Assembly (NCBI GenBank): GCA_003155915.1
Contig: PMFA01000024.1
Span: forward strand, 181,162 to 245,161
From: Acidimicrobiaceae bacterium
GTDB lineage: Bacteria; Actinomycetota; Acidimicrobiia; Acidimicrobiales; RAAP-2
Reading direction: 5' to 3'
DNA length: 64,000 nt
Both the position numbers and the translations under genes were made by a program. Below are positions 35,110 through 43,329 of the stretch, one piece after another (the stretch's first letter is position 1; each line of letters starts with the position of its first letter). The notes under the pieces are model-generated. The model saw nothing but the letters and a program-made list of their open reading frames with translations, did not search any database and was not told where the DNA came from.

Positions 35110-35420
35110 CGTCGACTCCTCTTGAGAACGGCCGCGTAGCCGCCCTCGCCGTGGTGCAGCCACTGGGCGACGCGCGTGACCGTCGCGGTGGAGGCACCGG
35201 TTCGGCGCGAGATCTCTTGGTAGGAGACGCCCTCATTCACGAGTCGCGCCACCTGGAGGCGTTGGCCCATGGCGTCAATCTCGGCGGTGGTGCAGATATC
35301 ACGCAAGAACGCGGCGGTGACGCTCTTGTCCCGAAGGGCCACGAACGCATCGACGAGTTCGTCGAAGCGCGCGGCGGTCTCGGGGTTGGCCTCCGCGGAG
35401 GTTACTTTGCCACTGGTCAT
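35106..35420 (-). CDS. YerC/YecD family TrpR-related regulator
   Basis: A 104-residue DNA-binding protein of the TrpR-like YerC family. The helix-turn-helix is in LVNEGVSYQEISRRTGASTA followed by TVTRVAQWLHHGEGGY. It leads the histidine operon, overlapping hisG by 4 bp, and a tandem repeat overlaps its own promoter, so it is a good candidate for a histidine-pathway repressor (inference). ATG 35420 is exactly 6 nt after TAGCAT, which implies a leaderless mRNA. In other bacteria YerC-type genes also neighbour his or purine genes, but a ligand is not established to my knowledge. Confidence 0.87.
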   Translation of the reverse strand: MTSGKVTSAEANPETAARFDELVDAFVALRDKSVTAAFLRDICTTAEIDAMGQRLQVARLVNEGVSYQEISRRTGASTATVTRVAQWLHHGEGGYAAVLKRSRR

Positions 35421-35426
35421 TTTACT

Positions 35427-35442
35427 ATGCTAACATGCTAAC
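35427..35442. promoter_or_regulatory. Tandem 8-bp repeat (2 x ATGCTAAC) in the yerC/hisA divergent promoter
   Basis: ATGCTAAC occurs back to back at 35427-35434 and 35435-35442, followed by the related ACGCTGCT, inside the 30-bp gap between yerC and hisA starts. Read on the minus strand, the repeat contains TAGCAT, the -10 box 6 nt before yerC. On the plus strand TAACAC lies 6 nt before hisA ATG. It is a likely operator overlapping both promoters, with YerC the obvious candidate ligand. Confidence 0.55.
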
Positions 35443-35450
35443 ACGCTGCT

Positions 35451-36143
35451 ATGCAAGTGATCCCCGCTCTCGACCTCCTCGGAGATGACGCCGTTCGTCT
35501 CGAACAGGGGGATTTCGAGCGGGTCATCTTCCGCCGACCGATCGAAGCATTCATGGCGCGAATCGTGGAAACCGCGCCGCCACTTATCCATATCGTCGAT
35601 CTTCAAGGCGCCCGTGACGGCGCGTTACGCCCGGACGTCGTCCAGCGATGCGCGGCCGTCGCCGGCGACATCCCGTTACAGGTTTCGGGTGGCATCCGTT
35701 CCATTGAAGCCGCTCGCGCGGCCCTCGCCGCCGGGGCGTCCAGAGTCATCGTCGGCACGGCGGTATGGGAGAACGACGACGCGCTCGAACTCTTCGAACG
35801 ATCATTGGGCGCGCAACTGCTCGTGGCCCTGGACGTGCGTGACGGACGAATCGCTGTTCGTGGATGGACCGCGTCGAGCGGTCTCGACCTCGACGAGGCA
35901 CTGGCGCGGTGTCGCAGTGCCGGCGTCGAGCGTCTCCACGTCACCGCCATCGATCGTGACGGCACCATGCGCGGCCCCGACCTCGCGCTGTACGAAAAAG
36001 CCTGTGCCAGTGGGATGGCGGTCATCGCGGCCGGTGGAATCCGAGATGACGACGACGTCGACGCGCTCGCGGCGATTGGATGCGAAGCGGCCGTCATGGG
36101 CCTCGGCTATCTCACTCGCCTGGGATTGAATTTCGACTCTTGA
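35451..36143 (+). CDS. hisA: Phosphoribosylformimino-5-aminoimidazole carboxamide ribotide isomerase
   Basis: A 230-residue TIM barrel for step 4 of histidine synthesis. The catalytic aspartates are in VIPALDLLGDDAVRL and VTAIDRDGTM; phosphate-binding loops are VSGGIRS and AAGGIRD. Actinomycete PriA enzymes also serve tryptophan synthesis; whether this one is HisA or PriA cannot be told here, since no trp genes are in the window. It is the only his gene on the plus strand, divergent from the operon by 30 bp. Confidence 0.9.
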   Translation: MQVIPALDLLGDDAVRLEQGDFERVIFRRPIEAFMARIVETAPPLIHIVDLQGARDGALRPDVVQRCAAVAGDIPLQVSGGIRSIEAARAALAAGASRVIVGTAVWENDDALELFERSLGAQLLVALDVRDGRIAVRGWTASSGLDLDEALARCRSAGVERLHVTAIDRDGTMRGPDLALYEKACASGMAVIAAGGIRDDDDVDALAAIGCEAAVMGLGYLTRLGLNFDS

Positions 36144-36159
36144 CCTCGGAGAACGCGAA

Positions 36160-37161
36160 CTACGTCAGCGTGATGACGACTTTGCCGCGCGGTTCGTCGT
36201 CGGCGACGTCGCCGCGCAACGCACCAATGGCATCGTTCGCCCGCTCCAGCGAATAGCGATGGGTGATCAGAAACGACGGCGCGAGATTTCCGAGGTTCAC
36301 CTGCTCGACGACCTCGGTGAACGACTGGCTGGTGTAGGCGAAGCTTCCCTGGATCACGATGTCATTGTTGACGAGGTCGTCGGGCGCGAGGTCAATGATC
36401 GTGCCGTGCGCCGGAAGTCCGAGCAGTATTACCGTCGCTCCGCGACCGGCGAGCGCGAGCGCGCTCGACGCCGAGGGTCCCGTACCGGCCGCTTCGATCA
36501 CGAGGTCGAAGCGGCCTTGGGGCGGGTCTGTCACGAACTCATCAGCCCCCGCGGCTCTCGCCAGCGATGCCTGTGCGGCGCGACGACCGACCACCACGAC
36601 TCGAGCGGGTCTGAAGCGTCGAACCAAATGCGCGGCCAAGAGCGCGACCGTCCCGTCACCCACGACGGCGACGTTGAGGTTGTCACGTAATGAAAAGCGG
36701 GTCAGCGCGCGCCACACGACGGCCATTGGTTCGATCAGAACAGCGTCGTCCACGTTCGCCGACTCGTCAATCCGGTGAACGAGTCGTCTCGGTACGACGA
36801 TGCGCTCAGCGATCGCACCGGCGCGGGTGAAACCGATCTCGTCGTAGATCGTGCAGCGATTAGTGGCGCCGATCAGGCACTCGTCGCAGTCGCCACACGG
36901 AATGACCCCTTCCACGACGACGCGGTCGCCGTGCGAAGCCACGCCGGGTACGTCATCGAGTACCTGGCCCACCCATTCGTGTCCGAGGGTCAACGGATAA
37001 TGGACGTAGGCCGGATCGATGCTGGCGTCGATCAACTCCAGATCGGTACCGCACATGCCCGCGAGTAGCGGGGCGACCAGTACTTCGTCGTCGCCGGTGA
37101 TCGGTTCCGCCAGCGTTTCGAGTGCGACGTCGTGCGGTGAGCGTACGACGAGCGCGCGCAT
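36160..37161 (-). CDS. Zinc-dependent alcohol/sugar dehydrogenase (MDR family)
   Basis: A 333-residue medium-chain dehydrogenase. The catalytic zinc site is Cys in GMCGTDLEL and GHEWVGQV, and the structural zinc is bound by the four Cys of CGDCDECLIGATNRC. The NAD(P) fold starts at VAVVGDGTVALLAAHLV. ATG 37161 overlaps the stop of the IclR gene (TGATG); longer in-frame starts lie inside that gene. In a sugar-acid catabolic island it may oxidise the sugar at C1 to a lactone or aldonate, giving the lactonase its substrate, as glucose dehydrogenases of this family do. An alditol or other polyol is an alternative substrate. Confidence 0.82.
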   Translation of the reverse strand: MRALVVRSPHDVALETLAEPITGDDEVLVAPLLAGMCGTDLELIDASIDPAYVHYPLTLGHEWVGQVLDDVPGVASHGDRVVVEGVIPCGDCDECLIGATNRCTIYDEIGFTRAGAIAERIVVPRRLVHRIDESANVDDAVLIEPMAVVWRALTRFSLRDNLNVAVVGDGTVALLAAHLVRRFRPARVVVVGRRAAQASLARAAGADEFVTDPPQGRFDLVIEAAGTGPSASSALALAGRGATVILLGLPAHGTIIDLAPDDLVNNDIVIQGSFAYTSQSFTEVVEQVNLGNLAPSFLITHRYSLERANDAIGALRGDVADDEPRGKVVITLT

Positions 37162-37952
37162 CAACTTCGTCCGGGACGAATGCCACCGAGCAGGAACGTC
37201 ATGCGTTCGGCGCGCTCCTTCACGATTGCACCGAGACGTTGGACCTCGCGAAGCGGCACGTCGACCTTGAGCCCAGTGATGCTGAGGGCACCCGCACACT
37301 TGCCCTGGTGGTCAAAGAAGGCGGCACCGACGCAAAATACCCCTTCGGCCTCTTCTTCGTCATCGGTGGCGTAACCCTCGACGCGAACTCGTTCCAGGTC
37401 CTCGAGTAGCGCGGTCACGTCCGTCAAAGTCTTCGACGTGTGAACCGCCATTCCCGCTTCGGCGATGAGGTCGCGGACCTGTTGCTCGCTCATCTCAGCG
37501 AGGATCGCTTTGCCGGCGGCGGTCGCGTGCGGTTCCTCGCGTTGTCCGAGCGGTGCGTGAAAGCGGATGGAACCCTCGCCGTCGATTCGCTCGAGGAAGA
37601 CCGGGTAGCCGTTTTCGTTCATGGCGAGGCGTGCGGTGAGTCCGGTGATACTCGAGAGTTCGCGCAGCGTGGGCAGACCGAGCTCGGCGATCGAGGTCTG
37701 TTGTCCGACGAGATCGCCGAGTCGAAGGAGGTTGAGGCCGAGCACGTAGCGGGGACCGGGATCGACCGCACGCAAGAGACCGGACGCGCTGAGCGTCCTC
37801 GCCAGTGAGAGGGCGGTGCTTTTCGCGACCTTCAGATGACCGGCGATTTCGGTGACGCCGAGTCCCCCGGCGCCGGCGGCTCCGATGAGATCGAGGAGTG
37901 ACGCGGCGCGAGCGACTGATTGCACTTCATAACGCTTGTCTTGTTCACTCAT
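37161..37952 (-). CDS. IclR family transcriptional regulator
   Basis: A 263-residue regulator. The N-terminal winged helix-turn-helix spans about residues 15-75 (SVARAASLLDLIGAAGAGGL, with VTEIAGHLKVAKSTALSLAR), and the C-terminal effector-binding domain includes LSSITGLTARLAMNENGYPV and HATAAGKAILAEMS. ATG 37952 begins MSEQDKRYE. It is transcribed with the zinc dehydrogenase and divergent from the large catabolic operon, so it probably controls both. A 9-bp sequence at its start codon (TGTTCGGCA) recurs inverted at the start of the divergent gene. Confidence 0.88.
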   Translation of the reverse strand: MSEQDKRYEVQSVARAASLLDLIGAAGAGGLGVTEIAGHLKVAKSTALSLARTLSASGLLRAVDPGPRYVLGLNLLRLGDLVGQQTSIAELGLPTLRELSSITGLTARLAMNENGYPVFLERIDGEGSIRFHAPLGQREEPHATAAGKAILAEMSEQQVRDLIAEAGMAVHTSKTLTDVTALLEDLERVRVEGYATDDEEEAEGVFCVGAAFFDHQGKCAGALSITGLKVDVPLREVQRLGAIVKERAERMTFLLGGIRPGRS

Positions 37953-38007
37953 GTTCGGCACAGGCCAACACAATACGGGCTAGCCGACATCCGTCGCAAG
38001 TACCCAC

Positions 38008-38037
38008 TTGACCGCCAGCGAAATACCTGCTTGTATT
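38008..38037 (+). promoter_or_regulatory. Candidate promoter of the sugar-acid operon
   Basis: TTGACC at 38008-38013 and TGTATT at 38032-38037 (18-bp spacer; TTGTAT gives 17 bp) make a fair sigma-70-type promoter about 18 bp before ATG 38055. It lies between the two inverted TGTTCGGCA copies, so IclR binding could loop or block it. Confidence 0.42.
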
Positions 38038-38054
38038 ACCCAATCAATACCGAC

Positions 38055-39206
38055 ATGCGTTTTGTTATGCCGAACAGGCAAATTCGTATCGGCGAGCGTA
38101 GTGACGCTGCACGTTCGAAAGTCACCGCCTTGCGAGCACAGTTCGATGAACGCCCTTTAGTCCTCACGACTCCCGGCTCCGTCAATTGGATCACCGGTGG
38201 ACTGTCGGATCCCGTCGACATCACGGCCACCAGTGACGCCGCCTGGGCCGTCGAAACGAAGATCGGACGAACGCTCATTGCGAGTGAGATCGAGGCCCCT
38301 CGACTGCAGGGCGACTTCGACCTGGATTCACTCGGTTGGAACGTCGTCTCCGTGCCGTGGTTCGACGCGAGCGCTCCACTTCGAGCGGCCGCGTCGATCT
38401 GTGGTGTGACGCCCGACGAACTATTAAGTGACAGCGACGCGTTCGGAAGGAACATCTCTCCATCGATTGTTCGTGAACGAATGGTGTTGAGCGAACCCGA
38501 GCAAGCGGAGCTGCGGTCATTGGGCGCGCTCGCGGCACGCGCACTCGAGGCTGGAATCGACGGCTGGCAACCAGGCGAGACGAGTGACTTCGAAATCGCG
38601 TCGGTCATCAGTCGTGAACTGGAACGTTGCGGTGCCAAGGCCGTCTGTCTCATCGTCGGCGGTGATGATCGCCTTCGTAGTGTGCGCCACCCCCTCTCGA
38701 TCGGCGCCGTCTTGCACAGCGCGGTCATGGCGGTCGTGGTCGCACGGCGAGGTGGCCTTCACGTGGCCGCGACGCGCTCGGCCGTCACGAGCGCCGACGA
38801 CCCGATACTTGAACTCACCGAAAAACTCGAACCGGTCCACCGGGCCGTCCTACGCTCGTCACTGCCCGGTCACGGTTGGGGCGACGCCGTCGAGGCCCTC
38901 GCCAAGGGCTACGAGAACATCGGTCAACCCGGCGCATGGCGCGAACACTTCCAGGGTGGACCGATTGCCTTCGAACAGCGCGAGTTCGAACTCGCGCCCA
39001 CTCAAACGGATTCGCCGTATTGGGACCTCGACTGTCTCGCCGACACTGCGGTCGCGTGGAACCCGAGCCTGCGTGGGGGGGCAAAGATCGAAGAGACCTA
39101 CCTTGTCAGCAACGATGGATTCGAATTACTCACCAGCTCCGGCGCTTGGGCGACGACGGCGAATGATGGTGGAATGCAACACAGTCAAGTGAAAGTCGTC
39201 CAATGA
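38055..39206 (+). CDS. M24 (creatinase/aminopeptidase P-like) family protein with altered metal site
   Basis: A 383-residue protein resembling M24 metallopeptidases: an N-terminal domain with LVLTTPGSVNWITGGLSD and a C-terminal pita-bread-like half ending with EETYLVSNDGFELLTSSGAW, which matches the family's final E-D/E-T-x-L-V block. The expected metal ligands are not clear: the usual D-x-G...D-x-T strand reads VARRGGLHVAATRSAVT with no aspartates, and the His region reads HFQGGPIAFEQREF. It may be a non-peptidase relative, such as a lyase or binding protein. ATG 38055 or 38067 are both possible. It leads the operon, so a role in sugar-acid catabolism is inferred. Confidence 0.62.
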   Translation: MRFVMPNRQIRIGERSDAARSKVTALRAQFDERPLVLTTPGSVNWITGGLSDPVDITATSDAAWAVETKIGRTLIASEIEAPRLQGDFDLDSLGWNVVSVPWFDASAPLRAAASICGVTPDELLSDSDAFGRNISPSIVRERMVLSEPEQAELRSLGALAARALEAGIDGWQPGETSDFEIASVISRELERCGAKAVCLIVGGDDRLRSVRHPLSIGAVLHSAVMAVVVARRGGLHVAATRSAVTSADDPILELTEKLEPVHRAVLRSSLPGHGWGDAVEALAKGYENIGQPGAWREHFQGGPIAFEQREFELAPTQTDSPYWDLDCLADTAVAWNPSLRGGAKIEETYLVSNDGFELLTSSGAWATTANDGGMQHSQVKVVQ

Positions 39207-39219
39207 TTGGGGGAGCAGG

Positions 39220-40161
39220 ATGATTAGAGGTACTGGAAGTCCTCGCGGGACCGCGGCGTTAAAGCGACACTTCGCCACGCTCGTCGACACCGTGCAAGCG
39301 AGCGAACACCGCTTCCCCGACGGGGCGCATTTTCGCATCGAGATCCCGAGTGTCGAGAATCCCTCGGCCCTGCGGGCCGTGGTCGAGGAGGCTCGCACCC
39401 ACAAGACGCCAATTCACCGCACCTCACAGGGCAGCGGCGCCATGCTGCTCACGCGATCGGAGCTGAGCGAGATGGCCGTCATCGGAGCGGATGAAGGTCT
39501 CGAAGTAAGTCTCTTCGTCGGCCCGCGAGAGGAGTACGGCATCGGCGGGTCGGTGCGCAGCCCCGAAGGGATGGTGCTCTCGGGACGACTCCGTGGACTC
39601 GACCAACTCCGTTACGCGCTCGAAGACATCTTGCGCGCCGTCGACGCCGGTATCCGCGGCTTTTTGATCGCGGACAGCGGACTGATGCAACTCGTGAACG
39701 CGATGGTCCATGAGGGCGAACTGCCGTCGTCGATCGTGTGGAAGATTTCGGCCGTCCTCGCGCCGTCGAATCCGGTCTCGTTCAAGCAACTCATCGACAT
39801 GGGCGGCACCACCGTCAACGTGCCCAGTGACATCAGTCTGGCTGAGTTGACCGAGTTTCGCGCCGCCAGTGACGCGCCCATTGACCTCTACCTCGAAGCC
39901 CCCGACGCCCTCGGCGGGATGGTCCGCGGCAACGAACTCGCCGAGATCGCGACCGTCGCGGCCCCGCTCTACGCCAAGTTCGGATTGCGAAACGCACGCA
40001 TGGTCTACCCCGCCGGTGAACAACACATGAGCGACGTCGTGGCGAACGTACGAGAGAAGGTTCGCCGCGCCGCGTTGGCGCTGGAATTCCTCGAGGCGTC
40101 GGGCGTCGACCTCTCGGTGTCCAAGCCCGGCGCCGAAGGAATCGGGGTCCCCGAGCCATGA
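39220..40161 (+). CDS. U32-peptidase-like TIM-barrel protein of unknown function
   Basis: A 313-residue protein whose repeating beta/alpha pattern suggests a TIM barrel of the U32 type. Examples of strands are VSLFVGPREEYG, GIRGFLIADSGLM, WKISAVLAP and TVNVPSDISLAELTEF. Conserved-looking residues are Arg/Glu in FRIEIPSVENPSALR, Asp in LIADSG and Glu in DLYLEAPDA. No U32 peptidase signature was identified, so peptidase activity is unlikely to be its role. GGGGGAGCAGG precedes ATG 39220, and its end overlaps the dehydratase gene as ATGA. By position it should act on the sugar acid or its dehydration product. Confidence 0.55.
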   Translation: MIRGTGSPRGTAALKRHFATLVDTVQASEHRFPDGAHFRIEIPSVENPSALRAVVEEARTHKTPIHRTSQGSGAMLLTRSELSEMAVIGADEGLEVSLFVGPREEYGIGGSVRSPEGMVLSGRLRGLDQLRYALEDILRAVDAGIRGFLIADSGLMQLVNAMVHEGELPSSIVWKISAVLAPSNPVSFKQLIDMGGTTVNVPSDISLAELTEFRAASDAPIDLYLEAPDALGGMVRGNELAEIATVAAPLYAKFGLRNARMVYPAGEQHMSDVVANVREKVRRAALALEFLEASGVDLSVSKPGAEGIGVPEP

Positions 40162-41873
40162 CCTTGCGAAGCGATCGATGGGTACGGGGTGACAATGAAG
40201 TCGCCCTCGACAGTCGCGTCGCTTTGAAGATGGGCGGTGCCTCGATCGACGCCGCCGGTGGCCGCCCCATAATCGGCCTCGCCAACTCCTCGAGCGATCT
40301 CAATCCCTGCAACCAACCGCTCGCCGATTACGTCGCCCCGCTTCGCCGAAGCATCGAATTGGCAGGAGGTGTCGCCGTCGAATTTCCCGTCATCTCGCTC
40401 GGCGAAGACTTGATGAAGCCCTCTTCGATGCTGTATCGCAACCTATTGGCGATGGAAGTCGAAGAGTCGGTACGCAGTCAGCCTCTCGACGGCGTCATCA
40501 TCCTCGCGGCCTGTGACAAGTCGATTCCCGGAGCACTGATGGGCGCGTTCAGCACGAACGTGCCGTGTCTGATCATGGTCTCGGGGCCGCGCCCCGTCGC
40601 GATCTTCCAGGGTCGACGTATCGGCACCGGCACTGACCTGTGGCGAATGTGGGACGAGCGTCGGCGCGGTGAATTGAACGATCAGGAGTGGGAAGAGTTG
40701 GAGCAGGCGCTCACGCTCGGCAAGGGAACCTGCAACACCATGGGAACGGCATCATCAATGGGGGCAATCTGTGAAGCGCTGGGACTTGCCTGGCCCGGTT
40801 CCACGGCAATTCCGGCCGGTGACCCTCGGCACATGGAGGTCGCCCGCGACGTCGGGGAACGCATCGTGTCGCTGGTCACGTCCGGCGTGTCGATCTCGGA
40901 CCAGGTGACTCAAGCGTCGATCGAGAACGCGTTAACCGTGCTGGGAGCTCTCGGTGGTTCGACAAATGCCGTTATTCATCTCACGGCAATGGCCCATCGA
41001 TTGGGGCTCGTGCTCGATCTGGACGCCGTCGACCGTGTCGGTCGAAGCGTGCCGGTCATCGTCGACGTCGAGCCTTCGGGCGCGGCGCTGATGGAAGATC
41101 TCGATGACGCCGGCGGGATTCCCGCCGTCTTCGGTGCGCTCGGTGACCTGCTCCACGGCGAGACGATCCTCGCCGACGGACGTTCCATGGCCGAGGCGCA
41201 GTCCAACGCTCCCGCGCCCACCGGCGCGGTACGCGATCGAAATAATCCGGTCGACCCGGCCGGGGCATTTCGAGTGGTGCGTGGGAATCTCGCGCCCGAC
41301 GGGGCACTCATAAAGCGATCGGCCGCGACGGCGTCGCTGCTTCGTCATAGCGGGCCGGCCTTCGTCATGGGTGACCCCGAAGAGGTAGCGCGGCGCACGG
41401 GCGCAGACTCCTCGGCCCCTCCCGACGCGGTGCTGGTCCTAAGCGGTGCCGGTCCGGTGGGTGGCCCGGGCATGCCGGAGTGGGGAATGATTCCGATTCC
41501 TGCTCCCCTGCTCGATCAGGGCGTCACCGATATGGTTCGCGTCACCGACGCGCGCATGAGCGGCACGAGTTTTGGAACCGTGTTCTTACACGTCGCTCCC
41601 GAAGGCGCGGCCGATGGTGCGATTGGACTCGTTCGCGACGGTGACCTCATTACCGTTGACGCCGACGCCGGTCGCATTGACGTGGCGATCTCGAGCGAAG
41701 AGATGGCCGCGCGGCGAGCCCAACGTGACCAGTTTCGGCCCGCGCAGCGAGGTTATGTTGAGCTTTATCGACGACACGTCACCCAGGCTCCGGCCGGTTG
41801 TGACTTCGATTTCTTGGCGCTCGAGCCGGGGCAACGGCCCTACCTCGATGAGCCGATAGTGGGCAGATCTTGA
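40158..41873 (+). CDS. IlvD/Edd family sugar-acid dehydratase
   Basis: A 571-residue Fe-S dehydratase. The three cluster cysteines are in LNPCNQPLADY, AACDKSIPGALMG (IlvD/Edd signature 1) and GTCNTMGTAS; signature 2 reads ARMSGTSFGTVFLHVAPE. Length and the C-terminal R-G-Y-V-E-L-Y-R-R-H segment fit the sugar-acid branch (xylonate, arabonate, galactonate) rather than branched-chain dihydroxy-acid dehydratase. It would give a 2-keto-3-deoxy sugar acid. It is coupled to the U32-like gene and followed by the transporter genes, which supports catabolic use. Confidence 0.89.
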   Translation: MTLRSDRWVRGDNEVALDSRVALKMGGASIDAAGGRPIIGLANSSSDLNPCNQPLADYVAPLRRSIELAGGVAVEFPVISLGEDLMKPSSMLYRNLLAMEVEESVRSQPLDGVIILAACDKSIPGALMGAFSTNVPCLIMVSGPRPVAIFQGRRIGTGTDLWRMWDERRRGELNDQEWEELEQALTLGKGTCNTMGTASSMGAICEALGLAWPGSTAIPAGDPRHMEVARDVGERIVSLVTSGVSISDQVTQASIENALTVLGALGGSTNAVIHLTAMAHRLGLVLDLDAVDRVGRSVPVIVDVEPSGAALMEDLDDAGGIPAVFGALGDLLHGETILADGRSMAEAQSNAPAPTGAVRDRNNPVDPAGAFRVVRGNLAPDGALIKRSAATASLLRHSGPAFVMGDPEEVARRTGADSSAPPDAVLVLSGAGPVGGPGMPEWGMIPIPAPLLDQGVTDMVRVTDARMSGTSFGTVFLHVAPEGAADGAIGLVRDGDLITVDADAGRIDVAISSEEMAARRAQRDQFRPAQRGYVELYRRHVTQAPAGCDFDFLALEPGQRPYLDEPIVGRS

Positions 41874-41937
41874 GGAAGAACATCCGAAAGAACCGGAGTT
41901 CAGAGTGGGCTTCGTGGAAGAAGGGGGAAGTGCGACT

Positions 41938-43236
41938 TTGAAAAAGATACGAATGAGGAGTTTCGGCGCGGTCGCCGCAACGCTTGTTCTCGCCGGTACG
42001 TTCTACGCGTCGGGACCAGCGTCGGCAAGTGCCAAGACGACTTTGACCCTATGGCAAAACTACGGAACCGAGCAGAACGCCGTCGCGACGAAGAACTTGA
42101 TTGCGGCCTTCGAGCACTTGAATCCGAACATCACGATCAAGGACGTTCCCCAACCGGGAACGAGCTACTTCACGTTGCTGCAGTCGGCGGCGATCTCGGG
42201 CAACGGTCCGGACCTGGCCGTCATGTGGACGGGCATCTACGACCTCCAGTACTCGAGTTACCTTGAGAACCTGAAGGGCAACGTGCCCGCCGCGGACTTA
42301 GCGAAGATGGAGGGCCTGCAGTGGGAGGCCCCGAACTTCGACGTATCCAAGGGCGCCTATGTCATGCCGCTGGAGACGCAGTTCTACATCGGGTTCTACA
42401 ACAAGGCGTTGTTCAAGAAGGCGGGCATCACGACGGTGCCCACCGACTGGACCCAGCTCCTGGCGGACTGCAAGTTGCTTAAGGCGAAGGGCATCCAGCC
42501 CATGGTCTACGGCAACGGCGGCCAAGCGATTAGCACGGAGTTCTACCCCTGGTACGACATGAGTTACCTCATGATTGGGGCGCACTCGCTGGCGAGTTGG
42601 AAGGATCTGTACGACGGATCCATCCCGTGGACGTCGTCGACCAACGTCGCTCAGCTCAAGATGTGGGCCACACTCCAGAAGGATGGTTACACGAACTCCG
42701 ACGTCTTGACGAACACGGCCAACATCACGCAGTTCGAGCACGGTAAGGCGGCCATGATGGTCGACGGCACGTGGGACACGTCGAAGTACACCCAATCCAT
42801 GGGTACCAACGTCGCGGCCTTCGTGCCGCCGTACTCGAACTCTCCGATCAAGGGCGTGGTCGAGTATCCGGGTGACGGATTCTCAGTGACGAAGTACTCG
42901 AAGAATAAGAAGGACGCTTTCAAGTTCCTCGACTTCTTGACGACGACGCAGGCCGGCAACATCATCAACGCGGCCGGTCTGATTCCTGACATTTCGGGAC
43001 TCAAGACCACCAATCCGGTGAACCAGGAGATGTTGAACTTCGTCACGGTGGACCACATGACGCCGTACCCAATGATGGACAACTACGTCCAGGTGAACGT
43101 TGGCAACGCCGCGGACAGTGAACTGCCCTCAGTGCTCGCGAATCAGACGTCACCAATCAAGGCACTTCAGAATATGGCCCAAGCGTGGAAGCTCCTCCCC
43201 TCCGCGCAGCGAAGTTCCAAGGACTTCGCGGGTTAA
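41938..43236 (+). CDS. Sugar ABC transporter substrate-binding protein (family 1)
   Basis: A 432-residue extracellular binding protein. TTG 41938 was chosen: GGGGGA lies 9 nt upstream and the N-terminus becomes a normal Sec signal (KKIRMRSFGAVAATLVLAG, ending SASAKT). GTG 41905 in frame would add an acidic 11-residue tail before the signal. Mature features include TLWQNYGTEQNAVATKNLI, QFYIGFYNKALFKKAGITTV and KAAMMVDGTWDTSKY, typical of the maltose/multiple-sugar family. No lipobox Cys is evident. It opens a binding protein-permease-permease-ATPase block, so it delivers the sugar or oligosaccharide used by the pathway. Confidence 0.89.
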   Translation: MKKIRMRSFGAVAATLVLAGTFYASGPASASAKTTLTLWQNYGTEQNAVATKNLIAAFEHLNPNITIKDVPQPGTSYFTLLQSAAISGNGPDLAVMWTGIYDLQYSSYLENLKGNVPAADLAKMEGLQWEAPNFDVSKGAYVMPLETQFYIGFYNKALFKKAGITTVPTDWTQLLADCKLLKAKGIQPMVYGNGGQAISTEFYPWYDMSYLMIGAHSLASWKDLYDGSIPWTSSTNVAQLKMWATLQKDGYTNSDVLTNTANITQFEHGKAAMMVDGTWDTSKYTQSMGTNVAAFVPPYSNSPIKGVVEYPGDGFSVTKYSKNKKDAFKFLDFLTTTQAGNIINAAGLIPDISGLKTTNPVNQEMLNFVTVDHMTPYPMMDNYVQVNVGNAADSELPSVLANQTSPIKALQNMAQAWKLLPSAQRSSKDFAG

Positions 43237-43250
43237 GTAACACTCCAGAT

Positions 43251-43290
43251 CGCGTCCCCATCCAATCCCTCGAGGTTGGATGGGGACGCG
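43251..43290 (+). other. Intercistronic 15-bp stem-loop
   Basis: CGCGTCCCCATCCAA (43251-43265) pairs perfectly with 43276-43290 around a 10-nt loop, in the 93-bp gap between the binding-protein and first permease genes. As in malE-malF, such a hairpin can partly terminate transcription or protect the upstream message, giving more binding protein than permease. Confidence 0.7.
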
Positions 43291-43329
43291 CTACTGAATT
43301 CAAAAGGATTCGCAAGAACACAGCTGACA

